Numbered from the stretch's first letter, positions 53,225 to 62,920 are shown. The stretch: 64,000 nt of DNA from Veillonella sp. CHU740 (GCF_003992055.1 NZ_RQVD01000007.1:1-64000); one strand, 5' to 3'. Program-made: numbers and translations. Notes: a model not told the origin generated them from the letters alone.

Positions 53225-54560
53225 ATATGAGCGACCGACCTCTCCATTTGTTTGACTGCCACCTCCACACAAATATAAGTGCTCGTATGATCTCATCAAT
53301 AGCCATAGCTACCCATACACCAACTAATCCCCAACCAAGGACGATGCCAAAGTAGTACGATAAGGTTACCGCAAAGATCCACATACCAAAGACACCTACA
53401 AACACTGGGATACGAATATCTCCCGCTGCTTGCAAACACTGTACCAACACAATGTTAGCACCACGGCCAATTTCCAAGAATATTTCAATAAATAATACAT
53501 CTTTTGCCAACTGAATAATCTCTTGATTATCCGTCACAAGACCCATCACTGGTTCACAAGCGAAGTAAAAGAACGTACTCAATCCCACACCAATAGAAAC
53601 ACCTGCCGCTGTGGTCATCCATACTCGACGCGACACTTCTTCTTCTCGTTTTGCCCCCATGAGAAATCCCACCACAATTTGTGCTGCATTGGCCAACGCA
53701 ATGGTATACATGTAACAGAAGGTAGCAATGATATATACATACACCTTCGTAGTAATCACTACTAGCCCCATGAGGTTCACCATTTTCATGATGACTGTTT
53801 GTGACAGTTGGTATGACAAGGTTTCCCCTCCAGATGGTACGGAAATAAACAGCAATTGTCGTAGCGTTTCCCAACGGAATGGGCGAAGATAGTCTACTTT
53901 CATACGGGCTGTCAACAAAGATTGATGGCACCAGATAATAAGACCTAAACCCAATGCCTTGCTAATGACTGTCGACAAGGATACCCCTAATACCCCCATG
54001 CTTGGAATTGGTCCCCAGCCGTAGATGAGGGCGTAGTTCAAGATAATATGAACCACGTTCATAACAAGGGCAATCCACATGGCAATACGAGGCATGGAGT
54101 GCCCCCTAAACATAGCTACATAGGTTGTGTAGATACCTGTAATAGGAATACTAGCCGCCACAATATTCAAATAGAGTGTGGTTTCTTCCATAATCTCCGG
54201 CGGTACGCCAAGCCATTCACAGAGCGTTTGATGAAAGATAATAACCACAGCCCCTGCGATAGCGCTGAACAGCGTATGAAAGACAACGCTAATAGTATAT
54301 ACTTCATCAATTTTATCTGGTCGTTTCGCCCCTAAGTATTGGGCGATCAAAATGGTTGTGGCTGTACTCATCACAATGAGCAAAAACAAGATAACGTTAA
54401 TAATCTGGTTCGCATTGGCTACGGCTGCCACCGCTGTTTCTGCATAATGACTGAGCATGAATTGGTCTACATTCCCCAGTAGCATTTGCAAAAATAATTC
54501 TATAAAGATAGGGATACTCAGTGCCCCTACCGACAAGGATATATCTTTTGTTACTTTCAT
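53217..54560 (-). CDS. MATE family multidrug/cation antiporter
   Basis: 447 residues from ATG 54560. Twelve membrane segments in two homologous halves are visible (SIPIFIELFLQMLLGNVDQFMLSHY at the start; the matching SVPSGGETLSYQLSQTVIMKMV near residue 235). The family exports drugs or metabolites in exchange for Na+ or H+. The start codon overlaps the preceding gene's stop (ATGA), with AAGGA upstream. The last codons TCG-GTT-TAA lie in the inverted end of repeat B2. Confidence 0.93.
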   Translation of the reverse strand: MKVTKDISLSVGALSIPIFIELFLQMLLGNVDQFMLSHYAETAVAAVANANQIINVILFLLIVMSTATTILIAQYLGAKRPDKIDEVYTISVVFHTLFSAIAGAVVIIFHQTLCEWLGVPPEIMEETTLYLNIVAASIPITGIYTTYVAMFRGHSMPRIAMWIALVMNVVHIILNYALIYGWGPIPSMGVLGVSLSTVISKALGLGLIIWCHQSLLTARMKVDYLRPFRWETLRQLLFISVPSGGETLSYQLSQTVIMKMVNLMGLVVITTKVYVYIIATFCYMYTIALANAAQIVVGFLMGAKREEEVSRRVWMTTAAGVSIGVGLSTFFYFACEPVMGLVTDNQEIIQLAKDVLFIEIFLEIGRGANIVLVQCLQAAGDIRIPVFVGVFGMWIFAVTLSYYFGIVLGWGLVGVWVAMAIDEIIRALIFVWRWQSNKWRGRSLISV

Positions 54561-54970
54561 AATGATTCGTCCTTTTCTAAAGCTCCATTTAATACGAGAG
54601 ATTCCCAACTAGCCACTAGGCGATATCTCGCTTCTGCTTCGGCTTCTTCCCAATGAGCCCCATCTGGGAACCATTCACTGGGAACCTTACCAGATTTAGT
54701 AAAGTTCAACGTATATCCCATAGAACGAACTTCTTTGGCTGCCCACCAGGCACCGATGCGATCATGACTATCTAAATATACTATATCTAATCCAGTAGAA
54801 GAAATCCAGGACACAATTTCACTCCAATACTCACTAGGAATTACACTAGCAGCTAATGTTTCTTGTAACGCCTGCTCAGCGACGCCTAATGGATTCTCCA
54901 CCCCTGGCCCTTCTGTAGTTTGTACTTCCTCTAGCACTTGATCCACAATGGTTTGCGCTACTTCCATCAT
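54557..54970 (-). CDS. Hypothetical protein coupled to the MATE gene
   Basis: 137 residues, acidic N-terminal helix (VAQTIVDQVLEEVQ), and a Trp-rich C-terminal half (EYWSEIVSWIS, RIGAWWAAKEVRSMGY, EWFPDGAHWEEAEAEARYRL). No signal peptide or membrane segment is seen, and the family is not recognised. AAAGGAGC lies six nt before ATG 54970. It overlaps the MATE gene by 4 nt, so both are co-translated. The 214 nt upstream show no further gene. Confidence 0.7.
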   Translation of the reverse strand: MMEVAQTIVDQVLEEVQTTEGPGVENPLGVAEQALQETLAASVIPSEYWSEIVSWISSTGLDIVYLDSHDRIGAWWAAKEVRSMGYTLNFTKSGKVPSEWFPDGAHWEEAEAEARYRLVASWESLVLNGALEKDESL

Positions 54971-55184
54971 ACTATTGCTCCTTTCTATCTATCCACTCTA
55001 TATACTCTTCCCCCCATAAGGCAAGGCATCTAGAACCGTTCTAAAAGACTCCCCTATGGGCATTATATACTATGCTACCTTATACTGCTTCTCCTAATTG
55101 CATATACTTCTATTATATCACAGACTGTATATTGATTATATGAGTCAATATGCATTCTCCATACAATCATCTCTACGCTATCTA

Positions 55185-56066
55185 TCACTGTTTATCGATA
55201 GTCAAGCTTGGTAAGCGATCTCGTATCTGTTTCGCTCGCTCCAGATACTGCCCCAAACTATCTCCATTGTCATTAGCATGGAGCAACTGTTTTACAGTAG
55301 CTAGTTCTTGCTCTACGTGCTCAATGGCTTTCAACACATTCATACGATTTCCGTAGATAATTTCTTGCCACATACTAGGCAGGCCACTAGCCGTTCTCGT
55401 ACTATCTCGCAAGCCACCAGCAGATAAACTCATCCGTTTGTCCCCCAGTTCATCTCCACCTGCTGTAGTAATCATAATCGACGCCAACATATGTGGCATA
55501 TGACTCACCATGGCCAAATATTTATCATGGTGCTCCATCTCCACATATTCAATACGAGACCCCACAGCACGACCCATGTCAGCTAACTCCCGTGCCACTG
55601 TAGCATCATAGGCTGATTGTGCCTCATCCTCTAGGACAATCCACCCCATTTTCTGAAACAAATCTTGGTGGGCTTCTGCATAGCCACCTTTTTCAGAGCC
55701 CGCCATAGGATGAATGGATACAAAATGAACGCCTTCTGGAATATGTGCGTACACGGTACTAGCAAACTCATCTTTCGCACTGGATACATCTGTCACCACT
55801 TGCCCCGGACGAAATAAATGGGCCACTTCTTCAAATAGGCGACCATTCGTTTCTGGAGGCAAGGCAAACACAACGATATCTGCACCCGTAATAATAGGTT
55901 CCACCATTGTGAAAGCTTGCGATACACAGCCTTCGGCTAGAGCCACATCACAAATCTCTTGGCGCCGAGCGTAACCGATGACATCATATGTTGTATATGC
56001 TCGTAATGCTTTTGCTAAAGATGCCCCTAGCAACCCTAACCCTATAATGCCCACTGTTCGTGTCAT
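55185..56066 (-). CDS. tyrA: Prephenate dehydrogenase (TyrA)
   Basis: 293 residues from ATG 56066, which follows AGGAGGG by a few nt. The NAD-binding Rossmann motif GLGLLG lies at 9-14. VTDVSSAKDEF and SIHPMAGSEKGGY (the conserved H-P-M-A-G) form the prephenate site; a helical C-terminal dimerisation domain follows. It oxidatively decarboxylates prephenate to 4-hydroxyphenylpyruvate in tyrosine synthesis. No ACT or chorismate mutase domain is present. It is apparently monocistronic. Confidence 0.94.
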   Translation of the reverse strand: MTRTVGIIGLGLLGASLAKALRAYTTYDVIGYARRQEICDVALAEGCVSQAFTMVEPIITGADIVVFALPPETNGRLFEEVAHLFRPGQVVTDVSSAKDEFASTVYAHIPEGVHFVSIHPMAGSEKGGYAEAHQDLFQKMGWIVLEDEAQSAYDATVARELADMGRAVGSRIEYVEMEHHDKYLAMVSHMPHMLASIMITTAGGDELGDKRMSLSAGGLRDSTRTASGLPSMWQEIIYGNRMNVLKAIEHVEQELATVKQLLHANDNGDSLGQYLERAKQIRDRLPSLTIDKQ

Positions 56067-56285
56067 CGAATCCCTCCTACTCCTCACCTTGAGGATATGT
56101 ATCCATGCAGATAATCAAATGCTCCTTAGCTACGACTAGTCTATTAGATCCGTATAAGCACCCGTCATAGATATAGTCTATTATTCTATATTTACTAGTT
56201 CTACCATGATTTTCTTATGCGGTCAACCTTTCATTATATTGAAAGTAACTATCTTTAGCTAGAAAGTATTATCTCCATTTAAAAC

Positions 56286-56328
56286 AAATAGCATGCCATA
56301 CGGTTAGAACCCACATAGCATGCTATAA
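56286..56328 (-). terminator. Intrinsic terminator after the EamA pair
   Basis: ATAGCATGC and GCATGCTAT arms enclose a loop of about 20 nt, followed by TTGTTTT on the minus strand. It is about 60 nt downstream of the second EamA gene. Confidence 0.6.
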
Positions 56329-56390
56329 AAATATATTAGTTTTGTACAGCTGTAAAGCGCTGACGAATGAATGGTGTATCATAGAATTAT

Positions 56391-57296
56391 TTACGATTCT
56401 GCAGCTCGACGCTTATCCCACGCCAACAGAAAAATAGTAACAATGATCAGGGTCATCCCTATCATATCCCACTGAGAAAATTGATTCCCCAGCACCAACC
56501 ATGCCAATACAGCTGCCGATATGGGTTCAATGGATGACAGGATCGAGCCCGTCACAGCCCCCACACGACGCACTCCTTCTAGATACGCATTAAAGGAGAC
56601 TACCGTACCAAAGATAATAATACTCCAAAATCCACCATGGGCCCATAGATCCCAAACGATTCCCTCTGCACTCGGTTGGGTTACTATCCACGCAAACACG
56701 CCACCAATCAGCATTCCAAAGCCTACAATAGGAGCTGTACCATATTTCTTCAACAATGGTACAGGTTGTACTGTATAAATGCCAACTGCTACGGCTGAGG
56801 TGAGACCCCAGAATAATAAGGTGTCATCTAAAGCTGCCAGATTCCACTCTCCTTGTAGGGCAATGATCGCCGTTCCCACTGTAGCTAGTACTACACTGAC
56901 TACTTCTGCCCCCCTTGGCAACGTTAGACGTGTAATAGAGATGTATAAAATAATCAATGCAGGACCTACATATTGCAGCACCGTAGCAATTCCCGCTCCT
57001 GCATACGCAATGGCCTTGAAATAGGTATATTGGCACAACCACATACCTAACACGCCAAATATGATGAGCCGTATCGTATCTTTTGTATGAGTAAACACTT
57101 TAAAAATAGACGCTCTACCTTGCCAAAATGCAGCGAGTACCGTAATGGCTCCAGCTAAGGTCAGTCGCATGGCGACTACCCATTCCGCAGGCATATTCCT
57201 CTCTTGCTGCACAAATTGTGAGCACATCCCAGAAAATCCCCAAAGGACAGCGCCTATTACGATATACAACATGCCTTTCAGTATATATGAATTCAT
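56391..57296 (-). CDS. EamA/DMT-family transporter (second of a tandem pair)
   Basis: 301 residues from ATG 57296 (GAGGAGTT directly upstream). Ten membrane segments are arranged as two EamA repeats (GAVLWGFSGMCSQFVQQ at the start; FGMLIGG and the VSFNAYLEGVRRVGA to SSIEPISAAVLAWLVLG segment in the second half). The family exports amino acids or other small metabolites. It starts 7 nt after its paralog and shares most motifs with it, so the pair is a tandem duplication; the substrates may differ. Confidence 0.9.
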   Translation of the reverse strand: MNSYILKGMLYIVIGAVLWGFSGMCSQFVQQERNMPAEWVVAMRLTLAGAITVLAAFWQGRASIFKVFTHTKDTIRLIIFGVLGMWLCQYTYFKAIAYAGAGIATVLQYVGPALIILYISITRLTLPRGAEVVSVVLATVGTAIIALQGEWNLAALDDTLLFWGLTSAVAVGIYTVQPVPLLKKYGTAPIVGFGMLIGGVFAWIVTQPSAEGIVWDLWAHGGFWSIIIFGTVVSFNAYLEGVRRVGAVTGSILSSIEPISAAVLAWLVLGNQFSQWDMIGMTLIIVTIFLLAWDKRRAAES

Positions 57297-57303
57297 AACT
57301 CCT

Positions 57304-58212
57304 CTAATCACTTTCAGTATGACGATTGGCATCGAAAGCAAGCATAAAAATAGTAATAATAATAAGAATAAATCCTATAATATCATAACTTGTAAAATGA
57401 TTATCTAATATAGTCCAACCCAACAATGCTGCAGAAATTGGTTCTACAGAAGACAAGATAGAGCCCCGAACAGCTCCTATCCGCTGTACCCCTTCATGGT
57501 AGGCATTGAAAGAAACTACTGCGCCTAAAAAAACAAGGCTAAAAAAAGCTAACCATGTCCATAGATCCCATATACTTTCAGTGTTATCTAAATCAAAAAC
57601 ACCACAACCTACTAGACCACCAATGACCATGGCAAATCCTACGATCGGCATGGTTCCATAGGTACGAAGAATCCGATTGGGCTGATAGCTATAAATCGCT
57701 ACAGCCACAGCCGAAATAAGCCCCCAAAACACGATAGTACTTTGCATCTGACTCGCATCCCAATGCCCTTGCAAAGCGATACATACAATCCCCAACGTTG
57801 CCAAGATGACACTGAGCATTTCTATCCATCGAGGCCATTTTACATATCGCAGACTCACATAGATAATAATAAATGATGGCCCTAAATATTGGAGTACTGT
57901 CGCAATACCGGCCCCCGCATAATAAATCGATTTAAAATAAGAATATTGGCATAAGCCTATACCGAATACAGCAAAGATGACAAGATCCAATACATCTCGC
58001 TTGCAACGCCATACATTGAAAATATCTTTACCTTTTTGTGAATAAGCCAAGCCTAAAGTGATAACCCCTGCCAGTAAAAGCCGAATGGGAACTAACCACT
58101 CTGCCCGTACATGTCGAAACTGTTGCAAAAACTGTGAGCACATACCGGAAAAGCCCCATAGTATGCCCCCTAAAATTGTAAGCCCTACACCTTCCATCAT
58201 ATAGCGGTTCAT
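57304..58212 (-). CDS. EamA/DMT-family transporter (first of a tandem pair)
   Basis: 302 residues, ten membrane segments with the same order of motifs as the next gene (LGGILWGFSGMCSQFLQQ, FKSIYYAGAGIATVLQYLGPS, SSVEPISAALLGW). AAGGAGA lies about 8 nt before ATG 58212. It follows the YhcH-family gene by 11 nt, so all three form one transcript. Confidence 0.9.
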   Translation of the reverse strand: MNRYMMEGVGLTILGGILWGFSGMCSQFLQQFRHVRAEWLVPIRLLLAGVITLGLAYSQKGKDIFNVWRCKRDVLDLVIFAVFGIGLCQYSYFKSIYYAGAGIATVLQYLGPSFIIIYVSLRYVKWPRWIEMLSVILATLGIVCIALQGHWDASQMQSTIVFWGLISAVAVAIYSYQPNRILRTYGTMPIVGFAMVIGGLVGCGVFDLDNTESIWDLWTWLAFFSLVFLGAVVSFNAYHEGVQRIGAVRGSILSSVEPISAALLGWTILDNHFTSYDIIGFILIIITIFMLAFDANRHTESD

Positions 58213-58223
58213 ATATATTCTCC

Positions 58224-58697
58224 TTAGTCTCTAAGTAAGCTTTTATGAATTTTGACTACCACTTTACGAATCTGTTGTACCTCATGAGGTGCAATCAAGG
58301 TTCGATGTAATTCTCCTGGATAAAAAATACAATAATCCCCTGGACGAACATCAATCGTTACTGTCCCTCCTTGAGTTGGATCATAGAAATAACAATCCTT
58401 GTCATCATAGGCCTCCACTACATCTGGTGCCATTTGACGAATGAGGACTTCCATCTGTTCTTCCCCCATTACAAGAAATTGCACATCCATGTAATCCTTA
58501 TGTCCCTCAATCTTTGTTTCCTCATACACACGTGTATTCACAATATCTACATTGGCATACATTAAATCCCCTTCAATGGGATAGCGTCCCCTTATGAAAG
58601 TCGTAAAATCATGAGATTTTAAAAACTCCAACGCCCGTTCCACCGCCTTAGGATAGTGAAACTGTTTATAATCTATAGCTATACTTTGATATATCAT
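58224..58697 (-). CDS. YhcH/YjgK/YiaL (DUF386, EbgC-like) family protein
   Basis: 157 residues from ATG 58697, which follows AAAGGAG by 7 nt; the open frame extends 56 codons further upstream without a ribosome site. Family motifs are ALEFLKSHDF, GRYPIEGD, EGHKDYMDVQFLVMGEE and RPGDYCIFYPGELHRT. The cupin-like fold binds a metal through the conserved Glu and His residues and acts on sugars or sugar acids (sialic acid anomers in YhcH-type homologs). Coupling to two EamA transporters suggests a small uptake or export unit for a carbohydrate-related compound; this is inference. Confidence 0.88.
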   Translation of the reverse strand: MIYQSIAIDYKQFHYPKAVERALEFLKSHDFTTFIRGRYPIEGDLMYANVDIVNTRVYEETKIEGHKDYMDVQFLVMGEEQMEVLIRQMAPDVVEAYDDKDCYFYDPTQGGTVTIDVRPGDYCIFYPGELHRTLIAPHEVQQIRKVVVKIHKSLLRD

Positions 58698-58904
58698 GGC
58701 AGACTCCTTTATCATCACTCCATGCATCGCGTACATTTCTATGGCACTAACACATGAATCGTATCTATCTACTTTAACTATACTAGCATAGATATATAAG
58801 GTCAAACACAATTTCTGAGAAGCCCAGAAAGAGATGCGCCCAACAACACGTCGTTGACTCTTCAACTACTATTATACTACAAAATTACTCGAATCGTGAA
58901 CATT

Positions 58905-59097
58905 CATCCTTGAGGAACGCCGTTTCGAGTAGCAGCCTTGTGGCGTCCCTTACTGACTAAATCACGCAAACGCAAGAAGACCGCAACATGTTCCTGAACA
59001 AACCTACCGTAGGATCAGTTTGAGAAGGAATATGTTGCGGTCTTCCCTTTTCCCTAATTAGCTACACGAATGCCACAGGCTGCATAGCAAAACAAGT
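58905..59097. repeat. Family A palindromic element, copy A5
   Basis: The left end GAGTAGCAGCCTTGTGGCG (about 58928-58946) is inverted on the right as GCAGCCTGTGGCA (read on the minus strand, about 59070-59082). Central arms GAAGACCGCAACATGTTCC (58976-58994) and complement (59027-59045) surround the conserved CAAACCTACCGTAGGATCAG. The right end reaches the stop codon of the EF-G paralog. Confidence 0.82.
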
Positions 59098-61172
59098 TAC
59101 GACTCTTCGTGCCCATCAAATCCCGCTATAATCGTTTCAGCCTGTTTATGCGGCACTTCTTCGTATCCACTAAATTCTATGTTAAACACACCTTGTCCTT
59201 GTGTCATGGAACGCAACACTGTTACATAGTCCAACATTTCCACCAATGGAACTTGAGCTTTCACCACAGTGATACCTTCACGCACACCTTGGTCCATACC
59301 GAGTACACGACCACGACGGCTATTCAAATCACCCATGATATCGCCCATAAATTCTTCTGGACCGATGACATTCACATTATACACTGGTTCTAGCAAAATT
59401 GGTTTTGCATCCGGTACGCCTTTTTTCAAAGCTTGAGCTGCCGCCATTTTAAAAGCCAATTCCGAGGAATCCACTGTGTGATACGAACCATCTATTAATG
59501 TTACTTGCACCCCAATCATTGGGTACCCTGCCAGTAATCCTTTTTCCAAGGTTTCACGAACACCTTTTTCCACAGCTGGAATGTATTGACGAGGCACTGC
59601 ACCACCAAAGATTTTATCGACAAACTCAAATTCCCCTTCATATAGAGGCGCAATACTCAATTTTACATGACCATATTGACCATGACCACCACTTTGCTTT
59701 TTATGTTTACCTTCTACTTCCACGGTACCACGAATCGTTTCACGATATGGAATATAAGGAGTTTCTAATTTCGCGCGGACCCCATATTTACGTTCCATTT
59801 TTTGTAAAATATGTTCTAAATGGACATCGCCCATACAACGTACTTGCATTTGGCGCCCTTCTACATCTTTTACCACTTCGCACGTAGGATCTTCTTCTGA
59901 AATCCGTCCAAGAGCATTCGCTAATTTTTCTTCTTCCCCTTTTTTCTCAGGTACCATAGCTATGCGGTATAACGGTTGTGGGAATCGGATTGGTGCATAT
60001 TGTACTTTAAATTCAGCGGTACCAAAAGTATCTCCTGTTTTCGTTTCTACTAATTTAGGAATGACCACGATGTCACCGGCTTTTGCCACTTCTACTGGTA
60101 CTTGTTGTTTACCAATCAAAGTGACCATTTTGCCCCATTTTTCTTCTACATCACGAGTTACATTGTACAGCTTGTCGCCTACTTTTAATTCACCAGAGAA
60201 GACACGAACAAAACTTTGTTTGCCTGCAAATGGGTCTAAAATTGTTTTAAATACGAACCCTGTAAACGGTTTATCTGCCACCACGATATGCTCCTCTTGG
60301 GAATCCACACCGATAGCAGTCATCACTTTTTTCGTTGCATCTGGCATGTAGCGAATCATACGATCTAGTACTTGGTCCATACCGATACGGCCCAAAGCCG
60401 TACCACACATCACAGGACACACACGACCTGTCAACATACCTTCTCGCAACCCTTGGCGAATTTCTTCCAATGTTAATTCTTCGCCTTCTAAATATTTTTC
60501 TAATAATGTATCGTTACCTTCTGCTGCCGCTTCTACCGTCATTTCACGAATTTCTTCTACTTTTGCAGACAATTCAGCAGGTACGTCCACTTCTGTCATC
60601 TTCCCATTTTCATAGACATAGGCTGTCCGCTTCGCCACATCTACTACACCTTTGAAAGTAGGTCCTTCACCAATAGGGATTTGCAATGGCATAATCGCCT
60701 TTCCAAAAAGCTCGCGCATCTTTTCTAAGGTGCCAAAGAAATCCGCTTTTTCACTGTCCATTTTATTGATGAAAGCCATGCGAGGCATTTGCAGTTCTAC
60801 CCCATACTCCCAAGCACGGATGGTATCGATTTCTACGCCTGTACCAGCAGATAATACCATGAGCATACCGTCTGCTGCACGCAAAGCAGACCGTACTTCC
60901 CCATGGAACTCAGAATAACCTGGAGTGTCAATAAAATTAATTTTATGGCCTTTCCATTCACAAGGTGCCATACCTAATTGGATCGTCACATTCCGTTTGA
61001 TTTCTTCTGGTTCAAAGTCCATAATATGTTTATTATCTTGTCCTTTGCCTACAAAGTCTACAGCACCACAAGACAATAGCAATGCCTCTACTAATGCTGT
61101 TTTACCCGCCCCATCATGGGAGACCACCGCCACGTTTCTGATTAAATCACTAGTATATTCTTTCATGAACAT
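59097..61172 (-). CDS. Elongation factor G-like protein (EF-G paralog)
   Basis: 691 residues. GTPase domain: SHDGAGKT (18-25), DTPGYSEF (G3) and NKMD (G4). Domains II-V follow, with the domain IV region GGHGQYGHVKLS and the C-terminal RRGRVLGMDQG. The P-loop starts S-H-D-G rather than the AHIDAGKTT of canonical EF-G, and switch I is shorter, as in the translational GTPase branch named EF-G-like or EF-G2. The exact role is uncertain (recycling or a stress-time translocase are possible). The AGGAGG is followed by two possible ATGs, 61172 and 61166; the second has better spacing. The stop codon touches repeat A5. Confidence 0.9.
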   Translation of the reverse strand: MFMKEYTSDLIRNVAVVSHDGAGKTALVEALLLSCGAVDFVGKGQDNKHIMDFEPEEIKRNVTIQLGMAPCEWKGHKINFIDTPGYSEFHGEVRSALRAADGMLMVLSAGTGVEIDTIRAWEYGVELQMPRMAFINKMDSEKADFFGTLEKMRELFGKAIMPLQIPIGEGPTFKGVVDVAKRTAYVYENGKMTEVDVPAELSAKVEEIREMTVEAAAEGNDTLLEKYLEGEELTLEEIRQGLREGMLTGRVCPVMCGTALGRIGMDQVLDRMIRYMPDATKKVMTAIGVDSQEEHIVVADKPFTGFVFKTILDPFAGKQSFVRVFSGELKVGDKLYNVTRDVEEKWGKMVTLIGKQQVPVEVAKAGDIVVIPKLVETKTGDTFGTAEFKVQYAPIRFPQPLYRIAMVPEKKGEEEKLANALGRISEEDPTCEVVKDVEGRQMQVRCMGDVHLEHILQKMERKYGVRAKLETPYIPYRETIRGTVEVEGKHKKQSGGHGQYGHVKLSIAPLYEGEFEFVDKIFGGAVPRQYIPAVEKGVRETLEKGLLAGYPMIGVQVTLIDGSYHTVDSSELAFKMAAAQALKKGVPDAKPILLEPVYNVNVIGPEEFMGDIMGDLNSRRGRVLGMDQGVREGITVVKAQVPLVEMLDYVTVLRSMTQGQGVFNIEFSGYEEVPHKQAETIIAGFDGHEES

Positions 61173-61423
61173 CGTCCTCCTTTACAGCCGAAAACAGTCT
61201 ATTGTTTAAGTAATTCTACACAAACAAGAAAATTCCTTTTAAAAATCGCAAGATATTCATGCAAATTACGCATATATCTAAATGTATATGGTTGAAAAAT
61301 TATTTTCGTGCATACTCCGTTACTTCTCTACTAAGCTAAATTTTTACTAGGTAAATTCTATAGTTTATGGTATTCTAATAGATATATCATTTCAGAACAT
61401 ATATGGGAAGGGAGTTATATAGT

Positions 61424-62785
61424 ATGAAAGACAATGAATCAAAGACGTCATTGCATCGTGGGCTGAAAAGTCGACACATGCAAATGATTGCCTTAGGCGC
61501 CTCTGTGGGGACAGGCCTCTTCTACGGATCCGCCCCAACAATCCAATTAGTAGGACCCGGTGTTATTTTCTCCTATTTATTAACTGGTATCTTTATTTTC
61601 TTTTTAATGCGTATGCTAGGAGAAATGTCAGTTCGTGAACCTGTGTCTGGCTCTTTTACTTATTTTGCCAGCAAATATTGGTCTTCGTTTGCAGGCTATT
61701 TATCAGGTTGGAATTACTGGATCGTATACATGCTGGCCAGCATGGCAGAACTCGCTGCGATTTCAGTGTACTTAGATTTCTGGTTGCCAGGCATTCCGCA
61801 CTGGATTACTACACTGGCTTGTATTACATTGGTCACTATGATTAATCTCATTAATGTTCGTGCCTATGGGGAAGTGGAGTTCTTTGCTTCTTTGATTAAA
61901 GTAGTGGCCATCATCGCCATGATTGCCTTTGGTGCATACCTCATCTTCTTTGGAGATATGGGGTCATTCCCACACAACTTTTCTAATCTTTGGATTCATG
62001 GTGGATTGTTCCCAAATGGAGCCTATGGATTCATCGCCTCTATTGCTGTAGTTATGTTCTCCTTTGGTGGCGTTGAATTGATTGGTATCACTGCAGGAGA
62101 AGCAGAACATCCTGAAAAAACATTGCCAAAAGCGATTAATGAATTATTAGCTCGTATCCTGATCTTCTATGTAGGTACGATGACTGTCATCATGGCATTA
62201 TCTCCATGGAATGAACTAGGCACACAAGCGAGCCCATTTGTTCAAATCTTTACCAACATCGGTATTCCAGCCGCAGCTCATATCTTGAACTTCGTTGTTG
62301 TGGTCGCGGCCTTATCTGTATACAATAGCTTGCTCTACAGTAATTCTCGTATTTTGCACAGCATGGCATTGTCTGGTGATGCTCCAAAAATCTTCAAGAA
62401 CTTAACAGCTACAGGGGTGCCATTGATTGCTACTTTGTTCTGTGCTGCCTTAGCCTTGATCGTTGTATTCTTAACATACATCTTCCCAAGCGCTAGTGAC
62501 GTGTTCTTGCAATTGTTGGCTATCATCGTAGCAGGCCTTATCATTGCATGGTTCATCATTCCAGTGACACATCTTAAATTCCGCAAACGTTTTGCTCGCG
62601 AAGGTCGCCTTGATGAATTGAAGTTCAAATCTATCTTGTATCCATTCACAAACTACTTCTGCTTTGCGTTCATCGCTATGGCAGTAGGCGTAATGTTGAC
62701 CATGGATTCCATGCGCACATCCATCTACATCATACCAGTATGGATTGGCGCTCTATACATTGCGTATAAACTTAAGAAAAAATAA
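61424..62785 (+). CDS. Amino acid permease (APC superfamily, AAT type)
   Basis: 453 residues from ATG 61424 (AAGGGAG nine nt upstream; an earlier ATG at 61403 overlaps the ribosome site). The first helix bears the family motif QMIALGASVGTGLFYGSA, followed by SFTYFASKYWSSFAGYLSGWNYWIVY; about twelve membrane segments in all. Proton-coupled uptake of amino acids is likely; the substrate is not predictable. It is divergent from the EF-G paralog. The 250-nt intergenic region has a weak TGG-TATTCT extended -10 near 61370 but no convincing operator. Confidence 0.9.
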   Translation: MKDNESKTSLHRGLKSRHMQMIALGASVGTGLFYGSAPTIQLVGPGVIFSYLLTGIFIFFLMRMLGEMSVREPVSGSFTYFASKYWSSFAGYLSGWNYWIVYMLASMAELAAISVYLDFWLPGIPHWITTLACITLVTMINLINVRAYGEVEFFASLIKVVAIIAMIAFGAYLIFFGDMGSFPHNFSNLWIHGGLFPNGAYGFIASIAVVMFSFGGVELIGITAGEAEHPEKTLPKAINELLARILIFYVGTMTVIMALSPWNELGTQASPFVQIFTNIGIPAAAHILNFVVVVAALSVYNSLLYSNSRILHSMALSGDAPKIFKNLTATGVPLIATLFCAALALIVVFLTYIFPSASDVFLQLLAIIVAGLIIAWFIIPVTHLKFRKRFAREGRLDELKFKSILYPFTNYFCFAFIAMAVGVMLTMDSMRTSIYIIPVWIGALYIAYKLKKK

Positions 62786-62797
62786 TATATGAACGCT

Positions 62798-62836
62798 AAA
62801 AAGGATAGCTGAGATTTGCTCGGCTATCCTTTTTAT
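62798..62836. terminator. Intrinsic terminator after the amino acid permease
   Basis: AAGGATAGC/GCTATCCTT with an inner GAG/CTC pair has A5 before and T5 after, so it can act in both directions. Confidence 0.88.
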
Positions 62837-62843
62837 TATGTCA

Positions 62844-62920
62844 TTTCAATGGAAATTTTTGCACTTTTTGCAAGTGAAATTTTCTTCAATGGAAAAAATC
62901 GCTATTTTTGCAAATGAAAG
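62844..62920. repeat. Two imperfect tandem copies of a 37-nt A/T-rich unit
   Basis: Each unit runs from TTCAATGGAAA to TTTTTGCAA(G/A)TGAAA (62844-62880 and 62883-62920). Parts are also self-complementary. It lies between the permease terminator and prmA; the function is unknown. Confidence 0.6.

Noticed and set aside
53554-53931. A 125-codon minus-strand frame inside the MATE gene
   Set aside because: It is an alternative frame of a clear 12-helix transporter and lacks any ribosome site.
58698-58865. N-terminal 56-codon extension of the YhcH-family gene
   Set aside because: The family starts near MIYQS; AAAGGAG precedes that ATG, whereas the extension shows no ribosome site.
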